Positions 24,665 to 34,934 of a stretch of 64,000 nucleotides of DNA are shown here, piece after piece (position 1 is the first letter of the stretch; every line of letters starts with the position of its first letter). The stretch covers positions 2,489,501 through 2,553,500 of the forward strand of contig NZ_QBKA01000002.1 in NCBI RefSeq assembly GCF_003340475.1, given 5' to 3'. Under the pieces are notes generated by a model. The model worked only from the letters and a program-made list of their open reading frames with translations, did not search any database and was not told where the DNA came from. This DNA is from Alteripontixanthobacter maritimus. Its GTDB lineage: Bacteria > Pseudomonadota > Alphaproteobacteria > Sphingomonadales > Sphingomonadaceae. The position numbers were made by a program, and so were the translations under genes.

Positions 24665-27600
24665 TGACAGACCCGACCGTCATCGATGCTGGAACCGAAC
24701 CTGACGCGGTGGATCGTGTGGAGGAGCGCGAGCGGCATCCCGAGCGGGCGAGCGGACAGAGGCACAACTGGCCCAAAACCATCGCCAAATGGGTCGGCAT
24801 TGTTCTGCTCGGCCTGGTTGCTCTGGCCGCATTGGTGCTGTTCGGCCTCAACACCGGCCCCGGCAAGCGGTTCATTGCGAACCAGATCGAAGGGCTGGAA
24901 TTCGAGAACGGCATGGAAGTGCGCGTGGGGCGCATCGAGGGGTCGATCTATGGCGAAATGACGCTGCACGATCTGGAAATTGCCGATCCCAAGGGCGTGT
25001 TCCTGACCGTGCCGCAGGTCGCGCTGGATTACAGCCCGTTCAAGGCGCTCCGCAGTCATATCGACATCACTTCGGCCGTGGCGGAGCGCGTAATCCTGGC
25101 GAGGCTTCCCGAATTCGCCGACACACCGCCATCCGATGATCCGCTATTGCCCGATCTCGACATCGATATCGGCAGGTTGGAAATCGATCAGTTCATTGCC
25201 GAAGCGCCGGTTTCGGGCGAGCGGCGTGTGCTTTCGCTCTTGGGCGAGGCGCATATTTCCGATGGCCGTGCTCAGGTGCAGGCGTCCGGCGGCACGGTAG
25301 CTGGCAGGGGTCGCGCGGGCGGTGACAGGTTCGTGCTCGACCTCGATGCGGTACCGGAGGACAACCGGCTGGCGCTCGATCTCGACCTGAACGCGCCGGC
25401 GGACGGAGTGATTGCCGCGCTGTCCGGGCTGACCGATCCGCTGACGGTCAAGCTTTCGGGCAAGGGTAGCTGGGAAAGCTGGAACGGCAGGCTGGTTTCC
25501 GACCTTGCCGGTAGCGCGTTCGCCCGGCTCGACCTGACTGCGCGCGACGGGGTATTCACCGTAAAGGGCCCCACCCGTATCGCGCGATTGCTGCAGGGGC
25601 AGGCGCAGGCGCAGGCGCTGCTCGGTCCAATCACCAATGTCGATCTGACCGCCACGCCGGAAGATCGCCGCGTCGATCTGGCGGGCAATATTTCCAGCGA
25701 CGCATTCCGCCTCAACACCAACGGCATCATCGATCTTGCGACCAACGGCTTCGACGGGTTCAAGGCCTCGTTCGTGCTTCTCAAACCGTCGGTTCTGGCG
25801 GAGAACCTGCGCGGCAGCGGCCTGCGCGGCATAGTGACACTGGATGGGGCATTCGCCACGCCGGTGGTGGATTACACAATCAACGCAAACCGGATCGTGA
25901 TGAACGACATGGGGCTGCAAAACCTGACCGCTTCGGGTGAGGCACGCATCGATGCCGACCGCATCATGATCCCGATTTCTGCGCGTATCGGGCGGATCAC
26001 AGGCCTCGACACGGTGGCGGGCGGCTCGCTTGCGAATGTACGGCTCGACGGCGATCTCGCCATCGAAGGGCCGCGCATCCTGTCCGACAATATGCGCCTG
26101 CGGTCGGACCGGATCGATGCGGGATTGATCCTGGTCGCAGATATGTCCACCGGGCTTTATACCGGCGCGGTCGATGGCCGGATCGACAATTACCGCGTTG
26201 AAAGCGTGGGTATTTTCGATATCGAAACCGATATCGACCTGCAGACCGAAGGCGACGGCTTTGCCCTTGCCGGCCGCGTCAATCTGCGCTCGCGGCAAAT
26301 CGCCAATGAAGGCGTACGCGATTTTCTCGGCGGGAATGCCGTGGCGGCGGCGGATGTTCGGTATGGCTCCGATGGGGTGGCGCGCTTTTCCAATCTGACC
26401 GTGCGCGCGCCGCTGGTTCGCATAACGGGCGGCAGCGGCAGCTATTCCCCGGACGGCCGGATCGCGTTCAACGGCACCGCCTTTACCGACGCCTATGGCA
26501 AGGTCGGGGTGCGGGTGGCGGGCACGATTACCAACCCCGAAGCCACGATCCTGGCCGACAATCCGGATTTCGGTATCGGCCTCGCCAATCTGGATGCCAA
26601 GATCACAGGCGCCGATGGCGGTTACCGGCTGAACGCACGGGGCGATACCGATTACGGATTGCTAACCGCGGACGTCATCCTGAAACAGGGCGCCAATCTC
26701 GCCATCGATGTTCGCAGCGCCAATCTGGGCGGCGTGGATTTCAATGGGGCGCTGGTGCAGACCGCATCCGGACCGTTTGCAGGCCGGCTAAATGCTACCG
26801 GCAATGGCTTCGACGGGGTGGTCCGGTTGGGTGCGGAGGGCCAGTACCAGGAGGCGCTGGTCAATCTGCGCGCGCGCAACGCGACCATGCCCGGGCCGAT
26901 GGCGCTGAGCATCGGCAGAGCAATCGTCGATGCGCGCGTGGTGCTGTACGACACGCCCTATGTCGTGGCCGACGCGCAGCTCGCCGATACGCAGCTGGGC
27001 GCTGCGTTCATCTCCACGGCGCGGGCCAAGATCGACTATCGCGGCGGGCGTGGCACTGCGCGGTTGCTGGCAACCGGCGAAAGCGGCGTGCCTTTCCGCG
27101 TGGCCGCCAATGCCGACCTCCAGCCCGATCTCTGGCGTGCCGCAATCAAGGGCAAGGCACGCGGCATCAGCTTTGCAACGACCAGTCCTGCGCGCATCGT
27201 GCCGGGCGACGGCAACTACCGGCTGCTTCCGACGCGGATCGATTTCGGCCGCGGCAATTTGCGGCTGGCCGGTAATTATGGCGAGGGTGCGCTAAAGGTG
27301 CAGAGCAGGCTCGATAAAATCGATCTTGACATCGTGAACGCTTTCATGCCCGGGCTCGGGATCAACGGGAACGCGACCGGCAGCCTCGATTTCGCGCAAG
27401 CTGACAATGCTTTCCCGCGCGCCGATGCGCGTCTGTCGATCCGCAATTTCACCCGTACCACGGCGGTTTCGGTCAGTCAGCCGGTCAATGTGAACTTCGT
27501 AGGCAAGCTGCTGGCCGATGGCGGCGATGCGCGCGCGGTAATCCGGCGGCGCGGCAGCGTGATCGGGCGGCTCAATCTTTCACTGACGCCGCTTCCGCCG

Positions 27601-28944
27601 GGGACCGGCCCCTGGACCACACGCCTGCTGGAAGCGCCCTTAGGTGGCGGTGTGCGGTATAACGGCCCGGCCGACACGCTGTTCTCGCTCGCCGGGCAGC
27701 CCGACCAGCGCCTGTCCGGTCCAATCGGCATTGCAGCTGATTTCTCCTGCCGCGTGTCCGACCCGTGCCTCAACGGCATCATCCGGGCGAAGAACCTCAC
27801 TTACGAGAACCAGACTTACGGCACGCGCCTCGCCAATATGGCGATCGAGGGCAAGTTCAACGGAAGCCGGCTGGAAATTACCCGGCTGCAGGCGGCTGCC
27901 GGCAACGGCACGGTCTCTGCCAGCGGGTTCGTCGGTCTGGCATCCGACAGCGGCTACCCCATGAATGTAGTCATCAAGCTCGACGATGCGCGACTTGCTG
28001 AAAGCGATGCACTGTCCGCGAGCGCCAATGGCGATTTGCGTCTGACCAAGGCTGCCGGGCAGACAGCGCTGCTCGCAGGCACCTTGCGCCTACCGGAAAC
28101 GCGATATGAGGTGGTTAGACAGGGTGCTGCCGAAATACCGGTCCTGTCAGGGGTGCGCTTTAAGCCGCCCAAGGGTCCGGTGCGCATCACCGGTGACGAG
28201 CCTGCCAATGTAGCGACCGGAGCGTTCTCGCTGCTACGGCTCGATATCGGCCTGCGCGCACCTGAAAAGCTGTATGTTTCGGGCATGGGCCTGGAATCGG
28301 AATGGAGCGCGGACTTCAAACTCACAGGCACCAGCGCTGCCCCGGTAATGGCCGGCCAGGTGAATTTGATCCGCGGTACGCTGGGCTTCGCCGGTCGTTC
28401 GTTCGAACTAAAAGAAGGCCGCATAGGCTTTACCGGTGGGCGCACGATCAACCCGACCATCCGTCTGGTGGCGAGCGACGATATCGAAGATGTAACGGTC
28501 AACGTGAACGTGACCGGCCGCGCCTACGACCCGCAAGTCGCCTTCTCCAGTTCGCCCGGCTTGCCGCAGGACGAGATTGTTTCGCGCATTCTGTTCGGAA
28601 ATTCGGTCGGCAATCTGTCCGCCATTCAGGCGGTGCAGCTGGCTGCCTCGCTCAATTCGCTGCGGAGTACCGGCGGCGGGCTCAATCCATTGGGCAAGCT
28701 GCGCTCTGCCACGGGTGTCGACCGGCTGCGGATCGTCGGACCGGACGACACCACCGGCCAGGGCACCGCTCTTGCGGCCGGACAGTACATTACCGATGAT
28801 ATCTATATCGAGCTGGTCACCGATGCGCGCGGGTTTACCGCAACGCAGCTGGAAATCAGCCTGACGCCGGCGTTGTCGATCCTGAGCCGTGCCGGTGGAT
28901 CGGGCGGCACGGATGTGAACGTGCGATACCGCAAGAATTATTGA
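24664..28944 (+). CDS. tamB: Translocation/assembly module protein TamB
   Basis: A 1426-residue AsmA-like protein with a single N-terminal membrane span (WVGIVLLGLVALAALVLFGL, about residues 40-60) followed by a very long beta-helical periplasmic region. The family's lipid-groove architecture is suggested by repeats of alternating hydrophobic residues throughout. The C-terminal DUF490/TamB domain is clear (GQVNLIRGTLGFAGRSFELK, GRTINPTIRLVASDDIEDV, LPQDEIVSRILFG), ending in RYRKNY. It spans the periplasm and partners with TamA, whose gene overlaps it by one base; the next gene also overlaps by one base. Confidence 0.93.
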   Translation: MTDPTVIDAGTEPDAVDRVEERERHPERASGQRHNWPKTIAKWVGIVLLGLVALAALVLFGLNTGPGKRFIANQIEGLEFENGMEVRVGRIEGSIYGEMTLHDLEIADPKGVFLTVPQVALDYSPFKALRSHIDITSAVAERVILARLPEFADTPPSDDPLLPDLDIDIGRLEIDQFIAEAPVSGERRVLSLLGEAHISDGRAQVQASGGTVAGRGRAGGDRFVLDLDAVPEDNRLALDLDLNAPADGVIAALSGLTDPLTVKLSGKGSWESWNGRLVSDLAGSAFARLDLTARDGVFTVKGPTRIARLLQGQAQAQALLGPITNVDLTATPEDRRVDLAGNISSDAFRLNTNGIIDLATNGFDGFKASFVLLKPSVLAENLRGSGLRGIVTLDGAFATPVVDYTINANRIVMNDMGLQNLTASGEARIDADRIMIPISARIGRITGLDTVAGGSLANVRLDGDLAIEGPRILSDNMRLRSDRIDAGLILVADMSTGLYTGAVDGRIDNYRVESVGIFDIETDIDLQTEGDGFALAGRVNLRSRQIANEGVRDFLGGNAVAAADVRYGSDGVARFSNLTVRAPLVRITGGSGSYSPDGRIAFNGTAFTDAYGKVGVRVAGTITNPEATILADNPDFGIGLANLDAKITGADGGYRLNARGDTDYGLLTADVILKQGANLAIDVRSANLGGVDFNGALVQTASGPFAGRLNATGNGFDGVVRLGAEGQYQEALVNLRARNATMPGPMALSIGRAIVDARVVLYDTPYVVADAQLADTQLGAAFISTARAKIDYRGGRGTARLLATGESGVPFRVAANADLQPDLWRAAIKGKARGISFATTSPARIVPGDGNYRLLPTRIDFGRGNLRLAGNYGEGALKVQSRLDKIDLDIVNAFMPGLGINGNATGSLDFAQADNAFPRADARLSIRNFTRTTAVSVSQPVNVNFVGKLLADGGDARAVIRRRGSVIGRLNLSLTPLPPGTGPWTTRLLEAPLGGGVRYNGPADTLFSLAGQPDQRLSGPIGIAADFSCRVSDPCLNGIIRAKNLTYENQTYGTRLANMAIEGKFNGSRLEITRLQAAAGNGTVSASGFVGLASDSGYPMNVVIKLDDARLAESDALSASANGDLRLTKAAGQTALLAGTLRLPETRYEVVRQGAAEIPVLSGVRFKPPKGPVRITGDEPANVATGAFSLLRLDIGLRAPEKLYVSGMGLESEWSADFKLTGTSAAPVMAGQVNLIRGTLGFAGRSFELKEGRIGFTGGRTINPTIRLVASDDIEDVTVNVNVTGRAYDPQVAFSSSPGLPQDEIVSRILFGNSVGNLSAIQAVQLAASLNSLRSTGGGLNPLGKLRSATGVDRLRIVGPDDTTGQGTALAAGQYITDDIYIELVTDARGFTATQLEISLTPALSILSRAGGSGGTDVNVRYRKNY

Positions 28945-29168
28945 TGCGGCAGGTGGCTGTCTTGCTGGGTTTTGCGCTCGTACTATCAGGCTGCGACAGC
29001 GAGCCCGATTTCGACGAACGGTTCGAGGCGGCGCAGGCTGAAATCGAGGAAAAGGCTGAAAGCATCGAAAACGATCTCGAAGCTGCAGATGCCCGGTCCG
29101 CCGATAAAGCAGACAAGTCTGGCCCCGATAAGGCGAACGGCGAGGTTGTCCCAGACCCCGTATCCTGA
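28944..29168 (+). CDS. Small lipoprotein coupled to tamAB
   Basis: A 74-residue protein beginning on the last base of the tamB stop codon. MRQVAVLLGFALVLSGCDSE is a textbook lipoprotein signal (lipobox LSGC; Asp at +2, which in E. coli would favour inner-membrane retention). The mature part is a short, highly charged helix (RFEAAQAEIEEKAESIENDL) likely to form a coiled coil, with a disordered tail. I do not recognise a family. Its tight coupling suggests it acts with TamA/TamB in the periplasm (inference). Confidence 0.7.
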   Translation: MRQVAVLLGFALVLSGCDSEPDFDERFEAAQAEIEEKAESIENDLEAADARSADKADKSGPDKANGEVVPDPVS

Positions 29169-29205
29169 CTAGCAAGTTACGCCCGCACCCAAACGCCCGC
29201 GCAGA

Positions 29206-29955
29206 TCAGTACATGTGCTGGCCGCCATTGATGCTCATCGTGGAGCCGGTGACGAAGCCGCCATCCTCGCTCGCCAGGAACGCTACGCCGCGCGCGATTT
29301 CCTCCGCATGGCCCAATCGGCCCACGGGGATCTGGGCGACGATCTTTTCCAGCACGGCTTCGGGCACAGCGGCGACCATGTCGGTGTCGATATAGCCCGG
29401 TGCGATGGCGTTTACGGTCACGCCCGACCGTGCCCCTTCCTGCGCCAGTGCCTTGGTAAAGCCGTGGATGCCCGATTTGGCGGCGGCGTAATTGACTTGC
29501 CCGTACTGGCCCGCCTGCCCGTTGATCGAGCCGATATTAACGATCCGGCCCCACTTGCGCGTCCGCATTCCGGGGAAGCAAGCCTTGGCCATGTTGAAGC
29601 ACCCGCCCAGATTGACGCGCATCACATCGTGCCAGTCGTCATATGTCATCCGGTGCAGCACCCCGTCGCGCGTTATGCCGGCGTTGTTGACCACGATATC
29701 GATCGGGCCGACATCCGCCTCGACCTTGGCGCAGCCGTCGATGCAGGCCTCATGATCGCCCACATCCCATTTGTACGTTACGATGCCGGTTTCGTCCGTA
29801 AAGGCGCGGGCCGCGTCGTCATTGCCGCCGTAATTGGCGATGACGGTACGCCCTTCGCTCGCCAGCATTTCGCAAATGGCCCGGCCGATGCCGCGCGTAC
29901 CGCCGGTGACGATTGCTATTCGTGAAGTGGAATTCGCCTTACCTTCATTCGCCAT
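29206..29955 (-). CDS. phaB: Acetoacetyl-CoA reductase
   Basis: Reduces acetoacetyl-CoA to (R)-3-hydroxybutyryl-CoA with NADPH, supplying the monomer for polyhydroxybutyrate. The 249 residues are typical PhaB: TGGTRGIGRAICEMLASEG, VNNAGITRDGVLHRM, the Ser/Tyr/Lys triad in GSINGQAGQYGQVNYAAAKSG (quoted as GSINGQAGQYG, VNYAAAKSG), AIAPGYIDTDMV and the terminal GSTMSINGGQHMY. AGGGAGA lies before the ATG. It converges with the tamAB unit (37 bp apart) and stands alone. PHA synthase is not in this window; phaZ is 32 kb away. Confidence 0.95.
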   Translation of the reverse strand: MANEGKANSTSRIAIVTGGTRGIGRAICEMLASEGRTVIANYGGNDDAARAFTDETGIVTYKWDVGDHEACIDGCAKVEADVGPIDIVVNNAGITRDGVLHRMTYDDWHDVMRVNLGGCFNMAKACFPGMRTRKWGRIVNIGSINGQAGQYGQVNYAAAKSGIHGFTKALAQEGARSGVTVNAIAPGYIDTDMVAAVPEAVLEKIVAQIPVGRLGHAEEIARGVAFLASEDGGFVTGSTMSINGGQHMY

Positions 29956-30041
29956 CTCATCATTCTCCCTGTCGATCGGCGCGCCGCTTGTTGCGGCTGC
30001 GCGTTGGAGGGAATGATAATGAATGGCGAATGCCGCGCCAA

Positions 30042-30067
30042 CAAAAACCCCGCCAAAGGTGGCGGGG
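30042..30067 (-). terminator. Rho-independent terminator of the exported-protein gene
   Basis: On the minus strand CCCCGCC-ACCTTT-GGCGGGG is followed by TTTTTGT. It lies about 40 bp after the stop codon of the gene at 30108-30923. Confidence 0.88.
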
Positions 30068-30107
30068 TGTAATCCTGTTCAGACTAAATGGGTGGGCGGG
30101 CAGGCGC

Positions 30108-30923
30108 TCAGAACCGGAATTGCGTACCCACATAGACCGCTTGATCGTCCGACGCAGTGTCTGTCAGCGGGGCGAGGCGCGCGCGATCCTGCGACACCCG
30201 GACACCGGCCGTCACATCGAGATTGCGGGTAATCGAATAGGCACCGCCAACATCGACCGACTGTTCACCGAGACCCTGCAGCGTGCTCGGCGTGCGTCCG
30301 GTGCGGGCTTGCTGTTCCAGTGCGATGCGCGGCTGGAACCGGCTCGGCTTGTCATTGCCACCGACGCTGGACTTGTAACTGCTGAGATCGGGCATCGAAA
30401 TGTCGCGAACTTTGCCTGACAGCGACTTGGGACCGGCCAAAGATGCGGGCAGATCGACCGGAGAAACCGCGCTCGGCTTGGCGAAGCTCTGATACCCGCG
30501 CGAGACACCGAGATTATAGCGAGTAGGCGCAACCGCGACCGTCGCCGGCAGGCGATTGTCCCTGCCCGCTTCCGCGTCGATTACCGAATTGATGGCCGTG
30601 CGGATCGAAATCGCCTTGGCAGTTTTGTCGTCCACCCGAACGGCCACTGTAACCGGGCGTTCGTTGCGTGCGGCGGAGCTTGCCGGCGTGAAGCGCAGAG
30701 CCAGACCCTTCGCCTCGATCCGTTGCGCAACGCGCAGCGCCAATGCCGGATCGACATTGGCGGGTGTGAATGTCTGGGTAGTATTGTCGGAAGCGGCTGC
30801 ATCGCCCAATCCAGCGAGCGCCCAACCGGCGGTAGGGACCAGTGCCGATGCCGCAGCAACACACAGCAACACAGGCGCTGCGCGCTGCCATACTGCCTTC
30901 GTGTTGCTAAGCCGACTCGACAT
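30108..30923 (-). CDS. Exported protein of unknown function, possibly outer-membrane
   Basis: A 271-residue protein with a clear signal peptide (APVLLCVAAASALVPTAGWA). A domain of about 100 residues (LALRVAQRIEAKGLALRFTP ... DKTAKAISIRTAINSVIDAE) follows. The C-terminal half is polar and ends GAYSITRNLDVTAGVRVSQD ... AVYVGTQFRF. The last 40 residues alternate polar and hydrophobic residues and finish with Phe, as in outer-membrane strands, but there are too few strands visible for a full barrel. AAGGGGCGAAGG precedes the ATG. It is a single-gene transcript with its own terminator. No family recognised. Confidence 0.7.
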   Translation of the reverse strand: MSSRLSNTKAVWQRAAPVLLCVAAASALVPTAGWALAGLGDAAASDNTTQTFTPANVDPALALRVAQRIEAKGLALRFTPASSAARNERPVTVAVRVDDKTAKAISIRTAINSVIDAEAGRDNRLPATVAVAPTRYNLGVSRGYQSFAKPSAVSPVDLPASLAGPKSLSGKVRDISMPDLSSYKSSVGGNDKPSRFQPRIALEQQARTGRTPSTLQGLGEQSVDVGGAYSITRNLDVTAGVRVSQDRARLAPLTDTASDDQAVYVGTQFRF

Positions 30924-31349
30924 CCTTCGCCCCTTGTTTGAACGTTCATGTTCGGGTCCGGTTCTAATCAGACCCTAAACCCGCTGAACGGTTCCTGACC
31001 CCTTATCGACCGCAAGATATTGGCCTTGCGCGTCAAAACGACTCGGGAACATCTGTAATGCTACGATATGCCGACCGGGCTTACCAGACATTCCCCGGCT
31101 GTCGGATGCTGCGTGCGGAGTATTCCAAGTAAGGTGTTGCTCCGCGCCCACACCTTGGTGTGCTACGGCTCTCGCTACGGTCCCAGTGCCAATTAAGCCG
31201 CTATTCAGCGCAGAAGTTCGCAACAGCGCCTATGCAAAAAGTTCGTGCCTGTATGGCGGGCGCGATCATTCAGCCATGCAGCTTGCCGCCGGCGCCCGCA
31301 AAGGTATAGAGGCGCAGACAACCAACGCCCAAGGACGTATCGCCCGATC
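30924..31349 (+). promoter_or_regulatory. Intergenic region with alternative hairpins
   Basis: A gap of 426 bp with no gene I can support. Around 31131-31162 the segments AAGGTGT (31131), ACACCTT (31150) and GGTGTG just after can pair in two mutually exclusive ways (first with second, or second with third). No poly-T tract follows, so this is not an ordinary terminator. The region should contain the promoters of the divergent exported-protein gene and the DUF3576-leuS run. Confidence 0.35.
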
Positions 31350-31796
31350 ATGACCGCGCACAACCCGACCAAAGCCGTTCGCCTAATCATCGCCGGAACC
31401 GCGCTTGCCGCGCTGGCCGCATGCGGCGGCGGCGACCGGCCCCGCGCCGACCTTGCCGCGGCGCAGGTGACCACCATCGGGGTGAATTCCTATCTCTGGC
31501 GCGCCAGCCTTGAAACACTAAGCTTCGCGCCATTGCTCCAGACAGACAGCGCTGGCGGCGTTATCGTGACCGATTGGTATACCAATCCGCAAAATCCGGG
31601 TGAGCGAGTGAAGATGACGGTCACCATTCTCGATCAGGATCTGCGCGCCGATGCGGTGCGCGTGGCTGCCAGCCGTCAGGTAGCGCAGGCAGGATCCTGG
31701 GTCGATGCACCAGTACAGGCCGCCACCGTGCAGAAGCTGGAGGATATCATTCTCACCCGCGCCCGCACGCTGCGCCGCCAGGCCGTGTCCGGCTAA
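31350..31796 (+). CDS. DUF3576 domain lipoprotein
   Basis: A 148-residue lipoprotein (signal KAVRLIIAGTALAALAACGG, lipobox LAAC) with the DUF3576 core GVNSYLWRASLETLSFAPL and IVTDWYTNP, then RVKMTVTILDQDLRADAVRV and a C-terminal helix. The family is restricted largely to alphaproteobacteria and regularly precedes leuS, as here (30 bp). Its role is unknown; the context of lptE and leuS suggests an envelope role. The start at 31350 puts the signal peptide at the N-terminus; the frame is open further upstream. Confidence 0.88.
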   Translation: MTAHNPTKAVRLIIAGTALAALAACGGGDRPRADLAAAQVTTIGVNSYLWRASLETLSFAPLLQTDSAGGVIVTDWYTNPQNPGERVKMTVTILDQDLRADAVRVAASRQVAQAGSWVDAPVQAATVQKLEDIILTRARTLRRQAVSG

Positions 31797-31826
31797 ACCC
31801 ACCACGCAGACATACCGGGGCATTAC

Positions 31827-34406
31827 ATGAGCGACGATAGCGGCGCACAGCAAACGGCGCGCTTCGACCCGTCGCAGGCCGACGCCAAGTGGCAACGGGC
31901 CTGGGACGAGGCGCAATGCTTCGCCGCCGATTCGAACAGTCCGAAGCCCAAAAGCTACGTGCTGGAGATGTTCCCCTATCCCAGCGGGCGCATCCATATC
32001 GGGCACGTGCGCAATTACACGATGGGCGACGTACTGGCGCGCTACAAGGCGATGCGCGGGTTCGAAGTGCTCCATCCGATGGGTTGGGATGCCTTTGGCA
32101 TGCCGGCGGAAAACGCGGCGATGGAAAAAGGCGTGCATCCCGGCGGCTGGACGCGCGACAATATCGCCAACATGAAAGCGCAGCTGAAGCGCATCGGCTT
32201 CGCGCTCGACTGGACGCGCGAATTCGCCACCTGCGATCCGGAATATTACGGCCACGAACAGGCGCTATTTCTCGACCTGTATGCCGGCGGGCTGGTCACG
32301 CGCAAGCAGGCGACGGTGAACTGGGATCCGGTCGACATGACCGTGCTTGCCAACGAACAGGTGATCGACGGCAAGGGCTGGCGGTCCGGCGCGGAAGTCG
32401 AAAAGCGCAAGCTGAACCAGTGGTTCCTTAAGATCACCGATTTTGCCGATGAGTTGCTGGAAGGTCTGGGCAAACTGGAAAGCTGGCCCGACAAAGTGCG
32501 GCTGATGCAGGAAAACTGGATCGGCAAGTCGCAGGGCATGGAATTGCGCTTCGCCCTGAAGGGTGACGGCGTTGTCGGTGGCGAGCAGATCGACCTTTAT
32601 ACCACGCGCCCTGATACGATTTTTGGCGCGACATTCGTGGCGGTCGCGCCCGACCATCCGCTGGCGCAGCGCGCGGCGGACGGCAATCCGGCCGCGCAGG
32701 ACTTTATTGCGACATGCAAGCGCGGCGGGACCACGGCGGCGGAAATCGAAACGGCAGAGAAGCTGGGCTTTGACACCGGGATCGTTGCGATCCATCCGCT
32801 GGCAGGCGGCGACCTGCCGGTCTATATCGCGAATTTCGTGCTCATGGATTACGGCACCGGCGCGATCATGGCGGTACCGGGCCATGACCAGCGCGACTTC
32901 GACTTCGCCACCAAATACGGCCTCCCGATCGTGCGCGTAGTGGCGGAAGACGGCGCAGATGCTGCCACTCCTTTGGCTGAGGCGCAGACCGGCGAAGGCC
33001 GCATCGTCAATTCAGACTTTCTCGACGGTAAAAGTGTCGACGACGCCAAGGCTGCAGTCATCGCGCGCGCCGAGGATGCGGGCTGGGGCGAAGGCAAAAC
33101 CGTCTGGCGGCTGCGCGATTGGGGTGTGTCGCGCCAGCGTTACTGGGGCACGCCGATCCCGTTTATTCATTGCGGCAATGCCGTTAGCGACGGGGAGGGG
33201 TCAGGCTGCGGCGTGGTGCCGGTGCCCAAAGACCAGTTGCCGGTCACTCTGCCCGAAGATGTGGAATTCGATACGCCGGGCAATCCGCTGGAACGACACC
33301 CGAGCTGGAAGCACGTGGCCTGCCCGAAATGCGGACGCGATGCGGTGCGGGAAACCGACACGCTGGATACGTTCGTCGATTCCAGCTGGTATTTCCTGCG
33401 CTTCGCCAGCCAGCCCGCGGACAAGCCGTTCGACCGGGAGGAACTGGCGAAATGGCTGCCGATCGAACAATATATCGGTGGTGTCGAACACGCGATCCTG
33501 CATCTGCTCTATGCGCGGTTCTGGACGCGGGCGCTTAAAGCTATCGGCTTGATCGATCTGGAAGAGCCGTTCGCCTCGCTATTCACGCAGGGGATGGTGA
33601 CGCACGAAACGTACAGCCGCAACCAGGATGGCCGCCCGGTTTATTACGCCCCCACCGAGATCAGTCGCGAGGCGCGGGCCGCCCGGCTGACGGCTGATGG
33701 CGGCGAAGTCGAAATCGGCCGCGTGGTCAAAATGTCGAAATCCAAGAAGAACGTGGTCGATCCAGACGCGATCATTGCGGATTACGGGGCCGATGCGGTG
33801 CGCTGGTTCATGCTGTCGGACTCGCCGCCCGAGCGCGACCTGCCATGGTCGGAAGCCGGCATCGAGGGCTGCGGGCGGTTCGTCCAGCGGCTCTGGCGGC
33901 TGTTCGGGCAGTATAATGCGAGCGCGGCTGGCGAGGACATAACGCTCGAACGCAAGACGCACCAGACCATCGCTGCTGTGGCAGAGGATATCGAGGCTTT
34001 ATCCTTCAACAAGGCTGTGGCGCGGCTGTACGAATTGACCGGCCTGGCCGAGAAAGCCGCGCCGTCCGCAACGCGCAGCGAGACGATCCGCACGCTGATG
34101 CTGCTTTCCAGTCCGATGATGCCGCACCTGGCTGAAGAGGCCTGGTCCAGGATCGGCGGAGAGGGGCTGATCGCGCAGGCTGCGTGGCCGGAGGTCATCG
34201 AAAGCCTGCTGGTCGAGGACGAAGTGACGATTGCGATCCAGCACAAGGGCAAGCTGCGCGACACGCTGACCGTGACCAAGGGCCTGCCGAAGGACGAGAT
34301 GGAGACGCTTGCGCTCGCGAGCGAGAAGGTCCAGCGTTCGCTCGATGGCGCGGCGGTCCGCAAGGTGATCGTGGTGCCCGACAGGCTGGTGAACATCGTT
34401 ACATGA
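31827..34406 (+). CDS. leuS: Leucine--tRNA ligase
   Basis: Charges tRNA-Leu. The 859 residues cover the class I core with the HIGH-type motif ([16 protein letters not shown]), the CP1 editing domain that hydrolyses mischarged tRNA ([20 protein letters not shown]; the [19 protein letters not shown] loop with its conserved Asp), a zinc-type insert with CPKCGRDAV, the KMSKS loop ([12 protein letters not shown]) and an anticodon-binding C-terminus. The ATGA overlap couples it to lptE. Confidence 0.98.
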   Translation: MSDDSGAQQTARFDPSQADAKWQRAWDEAQCFAADSNSPKPKSYVLEMFPYPSGRIHIGHVRNYTMGDVLARYKAMRGFEVLHPMGWDAFGMPAENAAMEKGVHPGGWTRDNIANMKAQLKRIGFALDWTREFATCDPEYYGHEQALFLDLYAGGLVTRKQATVNWDPVDMTVLANEQVIDGKGWRSGAEVEKRKLNQWFLKITDFADELLEGLGKLESWPDKVRLMQENWIGKSQGMELRFALKGDGVVGGEQIDLYTTRPDTIFGATFVAVAPDHPLAQRAADGNPAAQDFIATCKRGGTTAAEIETAEKLGFDTGIVAIHPLAGGDLPVYIANFVLMDYGTGAIMAVPGHDQRDFDFATKYGLPIVRVVAEDGADAATPLAEAQTGEGRIVNSDFLDGKSVDDAKAAVIARAEDAGWGEGKTVWRLRDWGVSRQRYWGTPIPFIHCGNAVSDGEGSGCGVVPVPKDQLPVTLPEDVEFDTPGNPLERHPSWKHVACPKCGRDAVRETDTLDTFVDSSWYFLRFASQPADKPFDREELAKWLPIEQYIGGVEHAILHLLYARFWTRALKAIGLIDLEEPFASLFTQGMVTHETYSRNQDGRPVYYAPTEISREARAARLTADGGEVEIGRVVKMSKSKKNVVDPDAIIADYGADAVRWFMLSDSPPERDLPWSEAGIEGCGRFVQRLWRLFGQYNASAAGEDITLERKTHQTIAAVAEDIEALSFNKAVARLYELTGLAEKAAPSATRSETIRTLMLLSSPMMPHLAEEAWSRIGGEGLIAQAAWPEVIESLLVEDEVTIAIQHKGKLRDTLTVTKGLPKDEMETLALASEKVQRSLDGAAVRKVIVVPDRLVNIVT

Positions 34407-34927
34407 TCCGCGTAATCCTTTTTGCCCCGATGGCCTTACTGCTCGCATCCTGCGGGCTGACGCCGATGTATGCCGGCGGATCGAGCGGAGCAGTGGCGCA
34501 GGGGCTTGGCCAGATTACGGTGTCCGACATTCCGTATCGCAGCGGCTGGCTGCTGCAGGGCGAATTGAACCAGCGGCTGGGCAATAGCGGTAGCACCGGC
34601 GGGGCCATCTACCGGCTAGACGTGCGGCTGGATGACGAGCTGGAAGGGCTGGGCGTTCTCAACGATGATACGGTCAGCCGCGAACGCCGGACCCTGCGTG
34701 CGCGCTACCAGCTGGTCGATATCGCTGCCGACACCATCCTGATTGACGCCACCGCGGGATCGGACGCCGGCATCGATGTCGTGTCGAGCGAATATGCGAC
34801 CATTGCCGCCGAACAGCGCGCGCTGGAAAATCTCGCCAAGGAAGTGGCCGACCAGATCGTGACCCGGGTGGCGCTGGAATTGCGGACACGCGGCGAGGCC
34901 ACGAAACCAGCTTCCGCGCCTGAATGA
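34403..34927 (+). CDS. lptE: LPS assembly lipoprotein LptE
   Basis: The outer-membrane lipoprotein that plugs the LptD barrel in LPS export. Its signal [20 protein letters not shown] has the lipobox LASC. The LptE pattern is seen in the start [10 protein letters not shown], the strand [20 protein letters not shown] and the C-terminal helix [20 protein letters not shown]. 174 aa is normal. It begins within the leuS stop codon and is followed by holA after 7 bp, the usual alphaproteobacterial order. Confidence 0.9.
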   Translation: MIRVILFAPMALLLASCGLTPMYAGGSSGAVAQGLGQITVSDIPYRSGWLLQGELNQRLGNSGSTGGAIYRLDVRLDDELEGLGVLNDDTVSRERRTLRARYQLVDIAADTILIDATAGSDAGIDVVSSEYATIAAEQRALENLAKEVADQIVTRVALELRTRGEATKPASAPE

Positions 34928-34934
34928 GGCCGCG

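Noticed and set aside
30975-31223. An 82-codon minus-strand frame in the gap before the DUF3576 gene
   Set aside because: No ribosome-binding site, no domain, and it spans the hairpin region.
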